This document shows positions 53,807-63,816 of a DNA stretch of 64,000 bases, piece after piece. The DNA is from Bacillus sp. S3 (GTDB lineage: Bacteria; Bacillota; Bacilli; Bacillales; Cytobacillaceae): the NCBI RefSeq assembly GCF_005154805.1, contig NZ_CP039727.1, positions 3,345,501 through 3,409,500 on the forward strand, read 5' to 3'. The notes beneath the pieces are model-generated. The model made no database searches. It saw nothing but the letters and a program-made list of their open reading frames with translations, and was not told the origin of the DNA. The translations under genes and the position numbers were made by a program. Within the stretch, counting starts at the first letter, position 1. Every line of letters starts with the position of its first letter.

Positions 53807-53830
53807 TTTTATGAAAAAGGAGGAATAGTA

Positions 53831-54673
53831 ATGAAGAAAATTGCTATTGTCGGCGCAGGTTCGATGGCAGAAGCGCTCATTTCAGGTATTCTCGAAAATG
53901 GTTTAATTGATCGAAAAAATATTTGGGTAACAAATAATTCAAATGCAAACAGGTTAAAGGGTCTCAACGACCGGTATGGCATTCGCAGCACCTATGATTT
54001 ACATACACTTTTTGACAATGCCGATATTGTCATGTTAGCGATGAAACCTAAAGATGCGGACTCAGCAATCGCTAAGATTCGTGAGCATCTAACGGAACAG
54101 ATGCTGGTGGTTTCTGTATTAGCAGGCGTTTCAATGAATACAATCGAAACATTAGCAAGAAAATCGCTTTCGATTGCTAGAGCGATGCCTAATACCTCGG
54201 CAGCGGTTGGAAAATCGGCAACCGCTATTGCCATAAATAGCCGAGTTACTGATGTGCAGCTCGAATCAGCGGAGCAGCTCTTTTCTACAGTAGGTTTAGC
54301 AAGGTTTGTTGAGGAAGAACAGCTTGATGCGGTAACCGGATTGTCTGGGAGCGGCCCTGCCTATATTTATTATCTCATCGAGGCAATGGAAAATAGTGCT
54401 GCTGGGATTGGTCTAGAAAAAGAAATGGCACAAGAACTTATTGTCCAAACGTTAATTGGCGCCGCAGAAATGGTAAAAAACTCTTCCAAATCACCAGAAC
54501 AATTACGGAGAGAAGTAACAAGCCCCGGCGGAACTACGGAGGCAGGAGTGAAGATTCTAGAGGAACATGGGGTGCAGCAAGCCTTTATTTCTTGTATTCA
54601 AGCAGCCACAGCTCAATCGAAAAAGATGGGTAATGCCTTAGATTCGCAGCTTAGAGTTGGTAAACTCTTTTAA
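53831..54673 (+). CDS. proI: Pyrroline-5-carboxylate reductase
   Basis: A 280-residue P5C reductase (ProC/ProI family). The NADPH-binding start is IAIVGAGSMAEALISG, and the signature TGLSGSGPAYIYYLIEAM lies near residue 165, with SPGGTTEAGVKIL near 230. It makes proline from pyrroline-5-carboxylate. ATG 53831 is preferred because of AAGGAGG; an upstream in-frame ATG at 53810 sits in the terminator. Transcription is governed by the T-box leader. Confidence 0.95.
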   Translation: MKKIAIVGAGSMAEALISGILENGLIDRKNIWVTNNSNANRLKGLNDRYGIRSTYDLHTLFDNADIVMLAMKPKDADSAIAKIREHLTEQMLVVSVLAGVSMNTIETLARKSLSIARAMPNTSAAVGKSATAIAINSRVTDVQLESAEQLFSTVGLARFVEEEQLDAVTGLSGSGPAYIYYLIEAMENSAAGIGLEKEMAQELIVQTLIGAAEMVKNSSKSPEQLRREVTSPGGTTEAGVKILEEHGVQQAFISCIQAATAQSKKMGNALDSQLRVGKLF

Positions 54674-54739
54674 AAAGTGGTATGTTTACCCCCCTTTACC
54701 TTAAACTAAATAAAAGATCTTTAAAAAAGGGCTGGGGAA

Positions 54740-55888
54740 ATGGAAACTATTTTAATCATTTTATTTTCATTAGGTCTACTTGTTTGGCTTGTTTTTCTTT
54801 TAGATGCACTGATTGGTTTTCGAAATTTAGACGCTCTTGAAAAAGAAGCTAAACTCGAAACGGGACCGTTATTGTCGGTAATCGTGGCAGCGCGAAATGA
54901 AGAAGAGCAAATCAGGGCAAGTATCCTAAGTCAGTTGAAGCAAACCTATATAAATGTCGAATGGATTCTGGTTAATGACCGATCCACCGATGACACCGGT
55001 AAAATCATGGACGAATTGGCGGAAGCAGATACGCGAATAAGGGTATTTCATATCAATGGATTGCCTAATGGCTGGCTTGGTAAGAATCACGCCTTGTATA
55101 AGGGGACGCTTCAAGCTTCGGGGAGATGGCTGTTGTTTACCGATGCGGATGTAAGATATGAAGAAGATGCGTTCGCCAAGGCGCTGCATTACTTTGAAAG
55201 ACACGAGTTAGACCTATTAACAGCAGCCCCAAATCTAAACGCCAGCCATTTCTGGCTGAAGTCATTTGTTGCCTTTTTCTTGTTTGGATTTTCCTATTTT
55301 AAACGACCTTGGATGGCAAACAATCCAAAGTCCAAAATTGGAACGGGGATTGGCGCGTTTAATCTGGTTTCCAAAGCAGCGTATAAATCATTTGGCACGC
55401 ATGAAAAAATAAAAATGAGACCGGATGATGACTTGCAGCTGGGGATGAAAATGAAACGGGCAGGTTACCGTCAGCGAATTGTTACGGCACTTCACCTGAT
55501 CGAAGTGGAATGGTATGGGAGCTTGAAAGAAGCCTTCATCGGGCTTGAAAAAAATACATTTGCCGGATTAAATTATCGCATCAGCATGGTATTTTTTTCG
55601 ATATTCGGAGTTTTCGTTACAAATGTCCTTCCATTTCTGACGATTTTTTCACCCAATAAAACCATTGCCCTTCTTAGCTTGGGGAATATTGTACTCAGCG
55701 GAATTCATTATTGTCTCATTATCAGGAGAATGACTGTCTTCTCCCCTGCCTTGTTTCTTGTATTACCAATTACAGCATTACTTTTTATCTATTCGATTAT
55801 TCGGGCAAGTTTCCTTACTTTTAAGCGTGGCGGCATTGTCTGGAGGGGTACCACTTACCGTTTAAGTGAGCTGCGGGAGAAGGAGTAA
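54740..55888 (+). CDS. Family 2 glycosyltransferase, membrane-bound
   Basis: A 382-residue GT2 enzyme. An N-terminal membrane helix (about 2-25) precedes the GT-A domain (about 43-255), with nucleotide-binding [11 protein letters not shown] and VNDRSTDDT, the metal-binding Asp motif FTDADVRY near 137 and [17 protein letters not shown]-terminal transmembrane segments (about 280-365) and the terminal IVWRGTTY motif (W-R-G-x-x-Y) follow. It resembles glycosyltransferases of carotenoid or glycolipid pathways. Which lipid or polymer it modifies is not visible. It is not found here in B. subtilis. Confidence 0.85.
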   Translation: METILIILFSLGLLVWLVFLLDALIGFRNLDALEKEAKLETGPLLSVIVAARNEEEQIRASILSQLKQTYINVEWILVNDRSTDDTGKIMDELAEADTRIRVFHINGLPNGWLGKNHALYKGTLQASGRWLLFTDADVRYEEDAFAKALHYFERHELDLLTAAPNLNASHFWLKSFVAFFLFGFSYFKRPWMANNPKSKIGTGIGAFNLVSKAAYKSFGTHEKIKMRPDDDLQLGMKMKRAGYRQRIVTALHLIEVEWYGSLKEAFIGLEKNTFAGLNYRISMVFFSIFGVFVTNVLPFLTIFSPNKTIALLSLGNIVLSGIHYCLIIRRMTVFSPALFLVLPITALLFIYSIIRASFLTFKRGGIVWRGTTYRLSELREKE

Positions 55889-55961
55889 AAGCAGAATTTT
55901 ACATTATTTTTTTGGCATTTGCTATACTATAACTGGTGTAGAGAACAGGAGGGATAGCAAA

Positions 55962-56981
55962 ATGGCAGCAACATTATTTTCACCCTATACGATTAAAGGA
56001 GTTACATTTAAAAATAGAATCGTGATGGCACCGATGTGCATGTATTCCAGCCATAAAGAAGACGGCCATGTGCAAAACTGGCATCGGACCCATTACACAA
56101 CGAGAGCCGTTGGTCAGGTTGGTCTGATTATTGTCGAAGCAACGGCGGTAACACCGCAAGGCCGGATTTCTCCTCAGGATTTAGGCATCTGGAGTGATGA
56201 GCATGTGGAAGGATTCAAGGAGCTTGTTGGTCTAATGAAGGAGCACGGTGCGAAAACCGGGATTCAGCTTGCCCATGCCGGCCGGAAAGCTGTTTTGGAA
56301 GGCGAGATTGTCGCCCCATCAGCCATTGCCTTTAATGAAAAATCTAAAACACCTAAGGAAATGACGAAAACCGAAATAAACGAAACGGTCGAGGCCTTTA
56401 AAAAGGGAGCAGAACGTGCCGCAAAAGCCGGATTTGACGTCATTGAGCTCCACGGTGCCCACGGATATTTGCTTAATGAATTCCTCTCACCGCTTTCTAA
56501 TAAAAGAAGCGACGAGTATGGGGGCTCGGCGGAAAACCGTTACCGTATCCTGAGCGAGGTCATTGATGCTGTTAAAACCGTTTGGAACGGTCCATTATTT
56601 GTCAGAGTATCCGCTCACGATTACCATGAAGATGGATTAACCGCAGAAGACTACATAACATTCGCCAAGTGGATGAAAGAGCAGGGTGTCGATTTAATAG
56701 ATGTCAGCTCAGGTGCAGTTGTCCCGGCACGTATTAACGTATTTCCTGGGTATCAGGTAAAATATTCAGAAACGATTAAAAACGGTGCAGACATTGCAAC
56801 AGGTGCTGTAGGTTTAATCACTTCTCCGATCCAGGCGGAGGAGATTTTACAAAATGACCGAGCGGACCTAGTCTTCTTAGCCCGCGAACTACTGCGCGAT
56901 CCATACTGGCCGCGCACAGCTGCCAAAGAACTAGGTGTGACCATTGAGCCGCCAAAGCAATACGAGCGCGGCTGGATTTAA
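55962..56981 (+). CDS. namA: NADPH dehydrogenase NamA (old yellow enzyme YqjM)
   Basis: A 339-residue FMN enzyme of the OYE family. The YqjM-type residues are in place: Cys26 and Tyr28 in APMCMYSS, the His pair in [10 protein letters not shown], and Arg336 in YERGWI, which reaches into the neighbouring subunit's active site. It reduces activated C=C bonds and some nitro compounds. ATG 55962 has AGGAGGG upstream; the frame open from 55866 is not a realistic start. It lies just downstream of the GT2 gene. Confidence 0.94.
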   Translation: MAATLFSPYTIKGVTFKNRIVMAPMCMYSSHKEDGHVQNWHRTHYTTRAVGQVGLIIVEATAVTPQGRISPQDLGIWSDEHVEGFKELVGLMKEHGAKTGIQLAHAGRKAVLEGEIVAPSAIAFNEKSKTPKEMTKTEINETVEAFKKGAERAAKAGFDVIELHGAHGYLLNEFLSPLSNKRSDEYGGSAENRYRILSEVIDAVKTVWNGPLFVRVSAHDYHEDGLTAEDYITFAKWMKEQGVDLIDVSSGAVVPARINVFPGYQVKYSETIKNGADIATGAVGLITSPIQAEEILQNDRADLVFLARELLRDPYWPRTAAKELGVTIEPPKQYERGWI

Positions 56982-56993
56982 AATTCTCAAAGC

Positions 56994-57034
56994 AAAAGCA
57001 CTTGCCATCTTGATACAGTGGTAAGTGCTTTTTA
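56994..57034. terminator. Terminator between namA and rnz
   Basis: AAAAGCACTTGCCA/TGGTAAGTGCTTTT pair with one mismatch around an 11-nt loop, with T-rich tails on both strands; the two genes converge. Confidence 0.75.
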
Positions 57035-57035
57035 T

Positions 57036-57959
57036 TTACTTAAGTGGGATATTTATTTCTTTAAAGTCTTCAGCGATCTCTGTATGCGGAAATACTTCCT
57101 TCGCTTCCTCCACTAATTCACGCCAAGCATTTCGGTCGTAACGCGAGCTAATATGGGTTAAGCATAGCTTTTTACTCCCCGCCCTTAATGCAATATCTGC
57201 GGCCTGATGGGTAGTCGAATGGAAATAATCGAAGGCAAGCTTTTCTTCCCCTTTTGAAAAGGTAGCTTCGTGGATTAAAAGGTCGGCATTTTCCGCTAAC
57301 AACAGCGCATTTTCACAATATCTTGTATCCCCAAGAATGGTTACAATCCTGCCCTTTTGAGCGGGTCCAAGAAACTCACCGGGTTCAATTACCCGGCCAT
57401 CCTCAAGTATAACGGTTTCTCCATTTTTGATTCTGCGAAAAATCGGCCCCGGCTGTACCCCTGCTTCCAACAGCTTATCCGCGAGCAATGTACCCGGCCT
57501 GTCCTTTTCGACAATCCGATAACCGTAAGATGGAATCCCGTGTTCAAGCAGCCGTGCTTGGACTGTAAACTGTTCATCTTCCAAAATAACGCCCTCATCA
57601 ATTTCGATCACCGTCAAAGGATATTTTAAATAAGTCTGACTTAAAGATAGACTTACATGAATATATTCCTTAATCCCTTTCGGCCCGTACACCGTGACCT
57701 CAGATTCCCCGCCTTGAAATGAGCGGCTCGATAAAAGACCTGGCAAACCGTAAATATGATCACCGTGGAGGTGGGTAATAAAGATTTTTTCAATCCGTCT
57801 CGGTTTTATCGAAGTATGTAAAATTTGATGCTGCGTAGCTTCTCCCGCATCGAATAACCAAATTTCCCCGCGCTCTTCCAGCAATTTAAGCGCAATCGAG
57901 GTCACATTGCGCAGCTTGGCCGGCATTCCAGCCCCCGTTCCTAAGAAAAAAACATCCAC
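57036..57959 (-). CDS. rnz: Ribonuclease Z
   Basis: A 307-residue tRNA 3'-processing endonuclease of the metallo-beta-lactamase fold. The motif HLHGDH falls at residues 63-68, other ligands are in GDTRY and the LTHISSRY end, and a flexible arm (about 150-190) binds tRNA. It removes 3' trailers from tRNA precursors without encoded CCA. The start is GTG 57959 with AAGGAG upstream. Confidence 0.95.
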   Translation of the reverse strand: MDVFFLGTGAGMPAKLRNVTSIALKLLEERGEIWLFDAGEATQHQILHTSIKPRRIEKIFITHLHGDHIYGLPGLLSSRSFQGGESEVTVYGPKGIKEYIHVSLSLSQTYLKYPLTVIEIDEGVILEDEQFTVQARLLEHGIPSYGYRIVEKDRPGTLLADKLLEAGVQPGPIFRRIKNGETVILEDGRVIEPGEFLGPAQKGRIVTILGDTRYCENALLLAENADLLIHEATFSKGEEKLAFDYFHSTTHQAADIALRAGSKKLCLTHISSRYDRNAWRELVEEAKEVFPHTEIAEDFKEINIPLK

Positions 57960-58157
57960 AATTAGGTAACTCCTTTCATTTCCGTACGATTATTAATAGT
58001 GTAAATATATCACAAACCACACTCAGATGCTCTTTAGAAAAAATAAATTGTTACATGCAAAACAAACTATTTGCGAAACCTAAGCGAAAGAGATAAATTT
58101 AATACTTGATAAACCATTTACTGAGTAATTAGTCATTGAGAAGAGAGGGTTCAAAAC

Positions 58158-59651
58158 GTGGAGCAAAACATGACTTCATTAATAATGATTTTTGGAGCTA
58201 CCGGCGATTTAGCAAAACGGAAGCTATTTCCTTCCCTTTATCGTTTATTTTCTAAAAATAAACTGGATAAATTTGCAGTCATTGGTGTGGCGAGAAGAAC
58301 TCTATCTAACGATGAGTTCCAGCAATCCGTGAAAGAATCGGTTATATCCGCATTAGGAGATAAGGATAATCTTGATCAATTTATCTCCCATTTTTATTAT
58401 CAATCACATGATGTGGCGGATTCAAGCTCATACATAACCTTACGAAAATTTGCCGACCAGATTGATGAAAATTACCAACTCGAGGGCAACCGCATCTTTT
58501 ATTTGGCCATGGCTCCGGAATTTTTCGGCACAATTGCTGTACATTTAAAATCGGATGGGCTTACAGAGGTCACAGGCTATAAACGGCTTGTAATCGAAAA
58601 ACCTTTTGGGCATGACTTAGCATCTGCCAGAGAATTAAATAAGCAAATTAGAAGTGCTTTTTTAGAAAAAGAAGTTTACCGGATTGACCATTATTTAGGG
58701 AAAGAAATGGTTCGAAACATTGAAGTCATTCGTTTTGCCAATGCCATTTTTGAACCGTTATGGAATAACCGTTATATTTCAAATATTCAAATCACCTCAA
58801 GTGAAACGCTTGGTGTCGAAGAACGAGGCCGTTATTACGAAACAAGCGGCGCCTTAAGGGATATGCTGCAAAACCATATGCTGCAAATGGTGGCGCTGCT
58901 GGCAATGGAACCGCCGATTAACCTGACAACGGATGAAATACGTTCGGAAAAAGTGAGAGTGTTTCGGGCATTAAGAACGGTCGAAGGGGATCAAGTGAAT
59001 GATTATTTCGTTCGCGGCCAATATGGTGAAGGTGCAATAGAAGATAAGCAAGTTCCAAAGTATCGTGATGAGGTAATGGTGGATAAGGAATCGAATACTG
59101 AAACCTTCGTTGCCGGAAAAGTCATGATTGATAATTTCCGCTGGGCCGGTGTTCCTTTTTATATCCGCACGGGGAAGCGTATGTCGGCGAAATCGACGAA
59201 AATTGTTGTTCAATTTAAGGACATTCCGATGAATTTATATTATCAAACCGATAAACTGCTCAATCCGAACCTGCTCGTCATTCACATTCAGCCCGAAGAA
59301 GGAATTACCCTGCATCTGAATGCCAAGAAAGCAGGCGGACACTTAGATGCGCAAGAGGTGAAACTAAGTTTCGCTAATACAGGAGTCCATGCAATGAATA
59401 CCCCTGAAGGCTATGAGAAACTTCTTTACGATTGCATGCGCGGTGATGCCACTAATTTCACTCATTGGGATGAAGTCGCCTATTCTTGGGCATTTGTAGA
59501 TAAGATCTCGGATGCATGGGCAAAAACAAAAGCAGACTTTCCTAATTACGAGTCCGGATCAATGGGACCTAAGGAAGCAGATGAGCTGTTAGAAAAAGAC
59601 GGGCGATTCTGGTGGCCTGTAACAGATCTAGATGTCGATATATGTAAGTAA
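58158..59651 (+). CDS. zwf: Glucose-6-phosphate 1-dehydrogenase
   Basis: A 497-residue G6PD. The NADP-binding motif is IFGATGDLAKRK near residue 11, the active-site RIDHYLGKE lies near 176 with its catalytic Asp-His, and EKPFGHD is near 150. It performs the first oxidative step of the pentose phosphate pathway. The start is GTG 58158 (MEQNMTSLIMIFG) behind GAGAGGG. In B. subtilis it is adjacent to gndA, but no 6-phosphogluconate dehydrogenase appears here. The 198-nt region upstream has no feature I can name. Confidence 0.96.
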   Translation: MEQNMTSLIMIFGATGDLAKRKLFPSLYRLFSKNKLDKFAVIGVARRTLSNDEFQQSVKESVISALGDKDNLDQFISHFYYQSHDVADSSSYITLRKFADQIDENYQLEGNRIFYLAMAPEFFGTIAVHLKSDGLTEVTGYKRLVIEKPFGHDLASARELNKQIRSAFLEKEVYRIDHYLGKEMVRNIEVIRFANAIFEPLWNNRYISNIQITSSETLGVEERGRYYETSGALRDMLQNHMLQMVALLAMEPPINLTTDEIRSEKVRVFRALRTVEGDQVNDYFVRGQYGEGAIEDKQVPKYRDEVMVDKESNTETFVAGKVMIDNFRWAGVPFYIRTGKRMSAKSTKIVVQFKDIPMNLYYQTDKLLNPNLLVIHIQPEEGITLHLNAKKAGGHLDAQEVKLSFANTGVHAMNTPEGYEKLLYDCMRGDATNFTHWDEVAYSWAFVDKISDAWAKTKADFPNYESGSMGPKEADELLEKDGRFWWPVTDLDVDICK

Positions 59652-59656
59652 ACGGC

Positions 59657-59695
59657 AAAAGCTCCACTTTGTTTAATTGGCAAAGTGGAGCTTTT
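59657..59695. terminator. Bidirectional terminator zwf/dinB
   Basis: A perfect 15-bp stem AAAAGCTCCACTTTG/CAAAGTGGAGCTTTT with a 9-nt loop lies between the convergent genes and reaches the dinB stop codon. Confidence 0.88.
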
Positions 59696-60971
59696 AATGT
59701 TCGTCTTTATGTTTCTCAGGGAAAGAACGAAGAAAGTCCTTATTAAAGCTCGTCCCGGTTCCGATTTTATGTGTCGGGTCAACATGGTGGGATCCAGCGT
59801 TTTCAATAATATTTTTCCCGTATTTATCCCGAAGATGAGAGAGCGTTTTAAGCAGCGGCTCTTTTTTGGCATCCTTTTCATAGGAAAACAAATCCAACTG
59901 TTTATAGGCATGATCATGATCTACTAGATCATTACCGGTAATCCCGAGCAAACGAATGGGGTCTCCATTCCATGATTTTAGAAACAACTGCTTTGCAGAG
60001 GCGGCGATATCCTCTTTTAGATGAATAGGATTGGGCAATTTCTTGCTTCTAGTAATTGTCCTCCTATCCTTATACCTGATGGTGATCGCCAAGGAGGATG
60101 CGAGAACATTTTTTCGCTTTATTCTAATAGAAACTGTTTCTGCCAGGGATTCAAGGACATGAAATAGCTCTTGTTGATTGCTGATGTCTCTAGGCAGTGT
60201 GGTGGAATTGCCAATGCTCTTAAACTCCTCAATCGATTCTGGATCAACCGGCCGCTGATCCACACCATTTGCCCGCTCTTTGATTCGCAGCCCATTAATA
60301 CCAAGAAGTGATTTCAGTTGAATTTCATTCCCTTTTGCTAAGTCGCCAATCGTGTGAATACCAATCGTTGTCAGTTTTTCTGCGGTCTTTTTTCCTACGC
60401 CATGCATTTCATTTGTATGTAACGGCCAAAGGACCGTTGGGATATCACGTTTACGAAGAATTGTAATGCCCATTGGTTTCTTCATATCAGAGGCCATTTT
60501 GGCTAAGAATTTATTCGGAGCAATACCGATACTGCTTGGCAAATCAAGCTGTTCAAATATTCTCTTTTGAATACTATTAGCAATTTCAATCGGACTGCCA
60601 AATTCAAAGCTCTCGGTGATATCCATATAGCCCTCATCAATCGAAACCGGTTCAACGAGAGTGGTATATTGTCTTAGAATGTCAAACATGCCCATTGACG
60701 CGGCCCTGTAGCGGTCAAAATTGGGTTTCCTAACGATTAACTGCGGGCATAATTTCTTCGCTTCCCATAGCGGCATAGTTGTTTTCACGCCAAACTTCCT
60801 TGCTTCATAGCTGCAAGTGACAATGATCCCGCGGCGCTCCTCAGGATTGCCCGCAATCGCTAGCGGTTTGCCCTTCAGTGCAGGATCATAGGCCATTTCA
60901 ACCGACGCGTAAAAACTATTCATATCCACATGCAAAATGACTCGCCCGTTCTTCGGATACATTTCTTTCAC
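59694..60971 (-). CDS. dinB: DNA polymerase IV (Y-family, YqjH type)
   Basis: About 425 residues. The palm motif ILHVDMNSFYASVEM and the catalytic PVSIDEGYMD pair (about 108) are present, followed by helix-hairpin-helix MHGVGKKTAEKLTTIGI, the little-finger domain and a clamp-binding motif KQLDLFS near residue 377. It copies damaged templates. The start is uncertain: GTG 60971 has AAAGGTG at good spacing, while ATG 60962 and ATG 61001 are alternatives. No LexA box was seen upstream, unlike yqjW. Confidence 0.92.
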   Translation of the reverse strand: MKEMYPKNGRVILHVDMNSFYASVEMAYDPALKGKPLAIAGNPEERRGIIVTCSYEARKFGVKTTMPLWEAKKLCPQLIVRKPNFDRYRAASMGMFDILRQYTTLVEPVSIDEGYMDITESFEFGSPIEIANSIQKRIFEQLDLPSSIGIAPNKFLAKMASDMKKPMGITILRKRDIPTVLWPLHTNEMHGVGKKTAEKLTTIGIHTIGDLAKGNEIQLKSLLGINGLRIKERANGVDQRPVDPESIEEFKSIGNSTTLPRDISNQQELFHVLESLAETVSIRIKRKNVLASSLAITIRYKDRRTITRSKKLPNPIHLKEDIAASAKQLFLKSWNGDPIRLLGITGNDLVDHDHAYKQLDLFSYEKDAKKEPLLKTLSHLRDKYGKNIIENAGSHHVDPTHKIGTGTSFNKDFLRSFPEKHKDEH

Positions 60972-61013
60972 ATTGAACACACCTTTAAAACATATATTCA
61001 TCTTTAGTATAGC

Positions 61014-61042
61014 AAAAAGGAGAACCGTTTAGGCCCTCCTTT
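61014..61042 (-). terminator. yqjE terminator
   Basis: The stem AAAGGAG/CTCCTTT with a TTTTT tail on the minus strand, just after the stop codon at 61055. Confidence 0.65.
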
Positions 61043-61054
61043 GAATAAATGCCA

Positions 61055-62176
61055 TTATTGATTTGTCACTTCGTCGATCAGCGCAATGGTCATTTCTGCA
61101 AGCTTATACAACTCTTCAAGTGGCATCCGCTCGTTTGTCGTGTGGATTTCCTCATAACCAACAGCAAGGTTTACCGTTGGAATGTTGAAGCCATTAAATA
61201 CATTGGCATCACTGCCGCCGCCGCTATGCTGCAATTCACAGCTTCGGCCGATTTTAGCTGCTGCTTTACGGGCAATCTCAACCACGTGATCACCCTCGCC
61301 AAATTTGAAGCCTGGATACATTACTTCTACTTCAACTTCGGCACGGCCGCCCATTTCAGCTGCCACTGTTTCAAATGCTTCTTTCATTTTGCTAACCTGC
61401 GCTTCCATCTTTTCAGGGATCAGCGAACGGGCTTCCGCTAATATATCAACCCGGTCGCAAACGATATTGGTAGCTTGACCGCCTTCGAACCGGCCGATAT
61501 TTGCTGTCGTTTCATGATCAATTCTTCCAAGCGGCATTCTTGCAATGGATTTTGCTGCTATTGTAATAGCAGACACGCCTTTTTCAGGTGCCACACCGGC
61601 ATGGGCCGTCTTACCGTAGATGACAGCTTTTACCTTTGCTTGTGTCGGTGCTGCAACAACGACATTACCAACTAAGCCATCGCTATCGAGGGCATAGCCA
61701 TATTTCGCTTTAAGTAATGATGGGTCGATCGCTTTAGCGCCGTGAAGACCGGACTCTTCACCGACCGAGATCACAAATTGAATCAAGCCGTGTGGAAGTT
61801 TGTTTTCCTTTAAAAGGCGGATGGTTTCAAGCATAACGGAAATACCTGTTTTATCATCGGCACCTAAGATCGTTGTTCCATCGGTCACGACATAGCCATC
61901 TTTAATCGACGGCTTCACCCCTTTAGCAGGTGTAACGGTATCCATATGGCAGGAGAAATAAATCGGATCGACCCCTTCTTTGGTTGCTGGAAGCGTGCAA
62001 ACCAAGTTTCCCGCTCCATGGCCAGTTACCGCCATTGTATCGTCTTCAAAAACATCGAGACCTAAATCAGCAAATTTTTGCTTTAACACCTTTGCAATCT
62101 CAGCCTCGTATTTTGTTTCTGAGTCAATTTGTACAAGTTCTAAAAATTCATTCAACAGACGTTCTTGATTCACCAT
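61055..62176 (-). CDS. yqjE: M20-family peptidase YqjE (peptidase T-like)
   Basis: A 373-residue zinc aminopeptidase-like protein. Metal ligands and catalytic residues are visible: FSCHMDTVTP (His and Asp, about 77), GADDKTG, the catalytic Glu pair GEESGLHG, ALDSDG and the final His in EEIHTTNE. A dimerisation lid lies at about 180-290. It probably acts as a di- or tripeptidase in the cytoplasm. It lies downstream of yqjD on the same strand, 88 nt apart. Confidence 0.92.
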   Translation of the reverse strand: MVNQERLLNEFLELVQIDSETKYEAEIAKVLKQKFADLGLDVFEDDTMAVTGHGAGNLVCTLPATKEGVDPIYFSCHMDTVTPAKGVKPSIKDGYVVTDGTTILGADDKTGISVMLETIRLLKENKLPHGLIQFVISVGEESGLHGAKAIDPSLLKAKYGYALDSDGLVGNVVVAAPTQAKVKAVIYGKTAHAGVAPEKGVSAITIAAKSIARMPLGRIDHETTANIGRFEGGQATNIVCDRVDILAEARSLIPEKMEAQVSKMKEAFETVAAEMGGRAEVEVEVMYPGFKFGEGDHVVEIARKAAAKIGRSCELQHSGGGSDANVFNGFNIPTVNLAVGYEEIHTTNERMPLEELYKLAEMTIALIDEVTNQ

Positions 62177-62264
62177 AATATTGACCCCTCCATGTTATGT
62201 ACTCACTATTTCAGTATACCTCTTTCTTCTTCTAATCATCAAATGATAGAGATGATGAGCAACA

Positions 62265-63815
62265 TTAAAGCGGGATATTTCCATGTTTTTTGTAGGGTCT
62301 GGATTCTTTTTTATTTCGTAGCATTTCCAACGCTTGAATCATTTTAATTCGCGTTTCCCGAGGATCGATGACATCATCGACCATGCCTCTGCTTGCCGCC
62401 ACATATGGATTAGCAAACTTTTCGCGGTATTCATCAATTTTCTGTTGTCTTGTCAGTTCCGGATTTTCACTATTATTAATCTCTTTGGCAAAGATAATAT
62501 TAGCAGCCCCCTGCGGCCCCATAACGGCAATTTCCGCGTTTGGCCAGGCAAACACTAAGTCAGCACCAATCGACTTACTATTTAAAGCCACATAGGCACC
62601 ACCGTAGGCCTTTCTTAAAATAACCGTCAGCTTCGGCACGGTAGCTTCTGAATAAGCAAATAGAATCTTTGCTCCGTGGCGGATGATTCCCCCATGCTCC
62701 TGTTTAACCCCCGGGAAAAAGCCGGTCACATCTTCAAACGTAATGATAGGGATATTAAAAGAATCACAGGTTCGAATAAACCGTGCTGCTTTATCGGATG
62801 AATCAATATCCAATCCTCCTGCCATGACTTTCGGCTGATTGCATACAAGTCCAACTGTTTCGCCTTTGATTCTTGCAAACCCAACGACAATATTTTTTGC
62901 AAAGTCCTTTTGAATCTCCATAAAGGAGTCAGCATCGGCAACTTGCTCAATGACTTTCCGGACATCATAAGGCCTTACCGCATCAAATGGAATCACATCA
63001 GTTAAATCCGGACGATAATCGTTTTCATCCTCCACTTTCAGTGCAGGCGTCTTTTCTTCATTGTTTTGCGGCAGATAGCTTAATAGTCGGCGCACATTTT
63101 CCAGCACTTCCGCTTCTGATTCTGCTTGGAAATGGGCATTGCCACTAATGGAGTTATGAACATTTGCGCCGCCAAGATCCTCCGCAGAAATTTTCTCGCC
63201 TGTTACCGTCTCGATTACTTTCGGACCAGTTATGAACATTTGGCTCGTTTTTTCGACCATAAACACAAAATCAGTAATCGCCGGTGAATAGACAGCACCA
63301 CCAGCACAAGGTCCCATAATGACGGAGATTTGTGGAATCACACCGGAATAAATCGCATTTCGATAAAAGATATGTCCGTACCCATCAAGGGAAACCACAC
63401 CCTCTTGAATCCGTGCCCCACCGGAATCATTCAGACCAACAAATGGCGTCCCATTTTTCGCTGCTAAATCCATGACATTGGCTATTTTTTTTGCATGCAT
63501 TTCCCCTAATGCTCCGCCAAAAACAGTAAAGTCTTGCGAAAATAAATAAATGGGCCGGCCATTTACTTTCCCATACCCTGTTACTACACCGTCGCCAGGA
63601 CCCTTTAACTCATCAAGACCGAAATCATTTGTCCGGTGCTCTATAAACGGATTTAATTCGACAAACGTACCGTTATCTACTAACAGCTCGATTCTTTCTC
63701 TTGCCGTCAGTTTTCCCTTATCATGCTGTTTCTCAATTCGCTCGTCACCGCCGCCAAGTTCAACTTCTCTGCGTTTATCATATAATTCATTTATTTTTTC
63801 ATAGATGTCAATCAT
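62265..63815 (-). CDS. yqjD: Acyl-CoA carboxylase, carboxyltransferase subunit (YqjD/MmdA)
   Basis: A 516-residue biotin-dependent carboxyltransferase of the propionyl/methylmalonyl-CoA type. N- and C-terminal crotonase-like halves are present (about 25-260 and 275-505). Oxyanion-forming GGARIQEG and GPCAGGAVYSP lie in the first half and FEDVTGFFPGV, KAYGGAYVALNSK and GPQGAANIIF in the second. It moves CO2 between biotin and an acyl-CoA, or decarboxylates methylmalonyl-CoA. The upstream gene, 1 nt away, is a methylmalonyl-CoA epimerase, which supports the propionate pathway. Confidence 0.92.
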   Translation of the reverse strand: MIDIYEKINELYDKRREVELGGGDERIEKQHDKGKLTARERIELLVDNGTFVELNPFIEHRTNDFGLDELKGPGDGVVTGYGKVNGRPIYLFSQDFTVFGGALGEMHAKKIANVMDLAAKNGTPFVGLNDSGGARIQEGVVSLDGYGHIFYRNAIYSGVIPQISVIMGPCAGGAVYSPAITDFVFMVEKTSQMFITGPKVIETVTGEKISAEDLGGANVHNSISGNAHFQAESEAEVLENVRRLLSYLPQNNEEKTPALKVEDENDYRPDLTDVIPFDAVRPYDVRKVIEQVADADSFMEIQKDFAKNIVVGFARIKGETVGLVCNQPKVMAGGLDIDSSDKAARFIRTCDSFNIPIITFEDVTGFFPGVKQEHGGIIRHGAKILFAYSEATVPKLTVILRKAYGGAYVALNSKSIGADLVFAWPNAEIAVMGPQGAANIIFAKEINNSENPELTRQQKIDEYREKFANPYVAASRGMVDDVIDPRETRIKMIQALEMLRNKKESRPYKKHGNIPL

Positions 63816-63816
63816 C

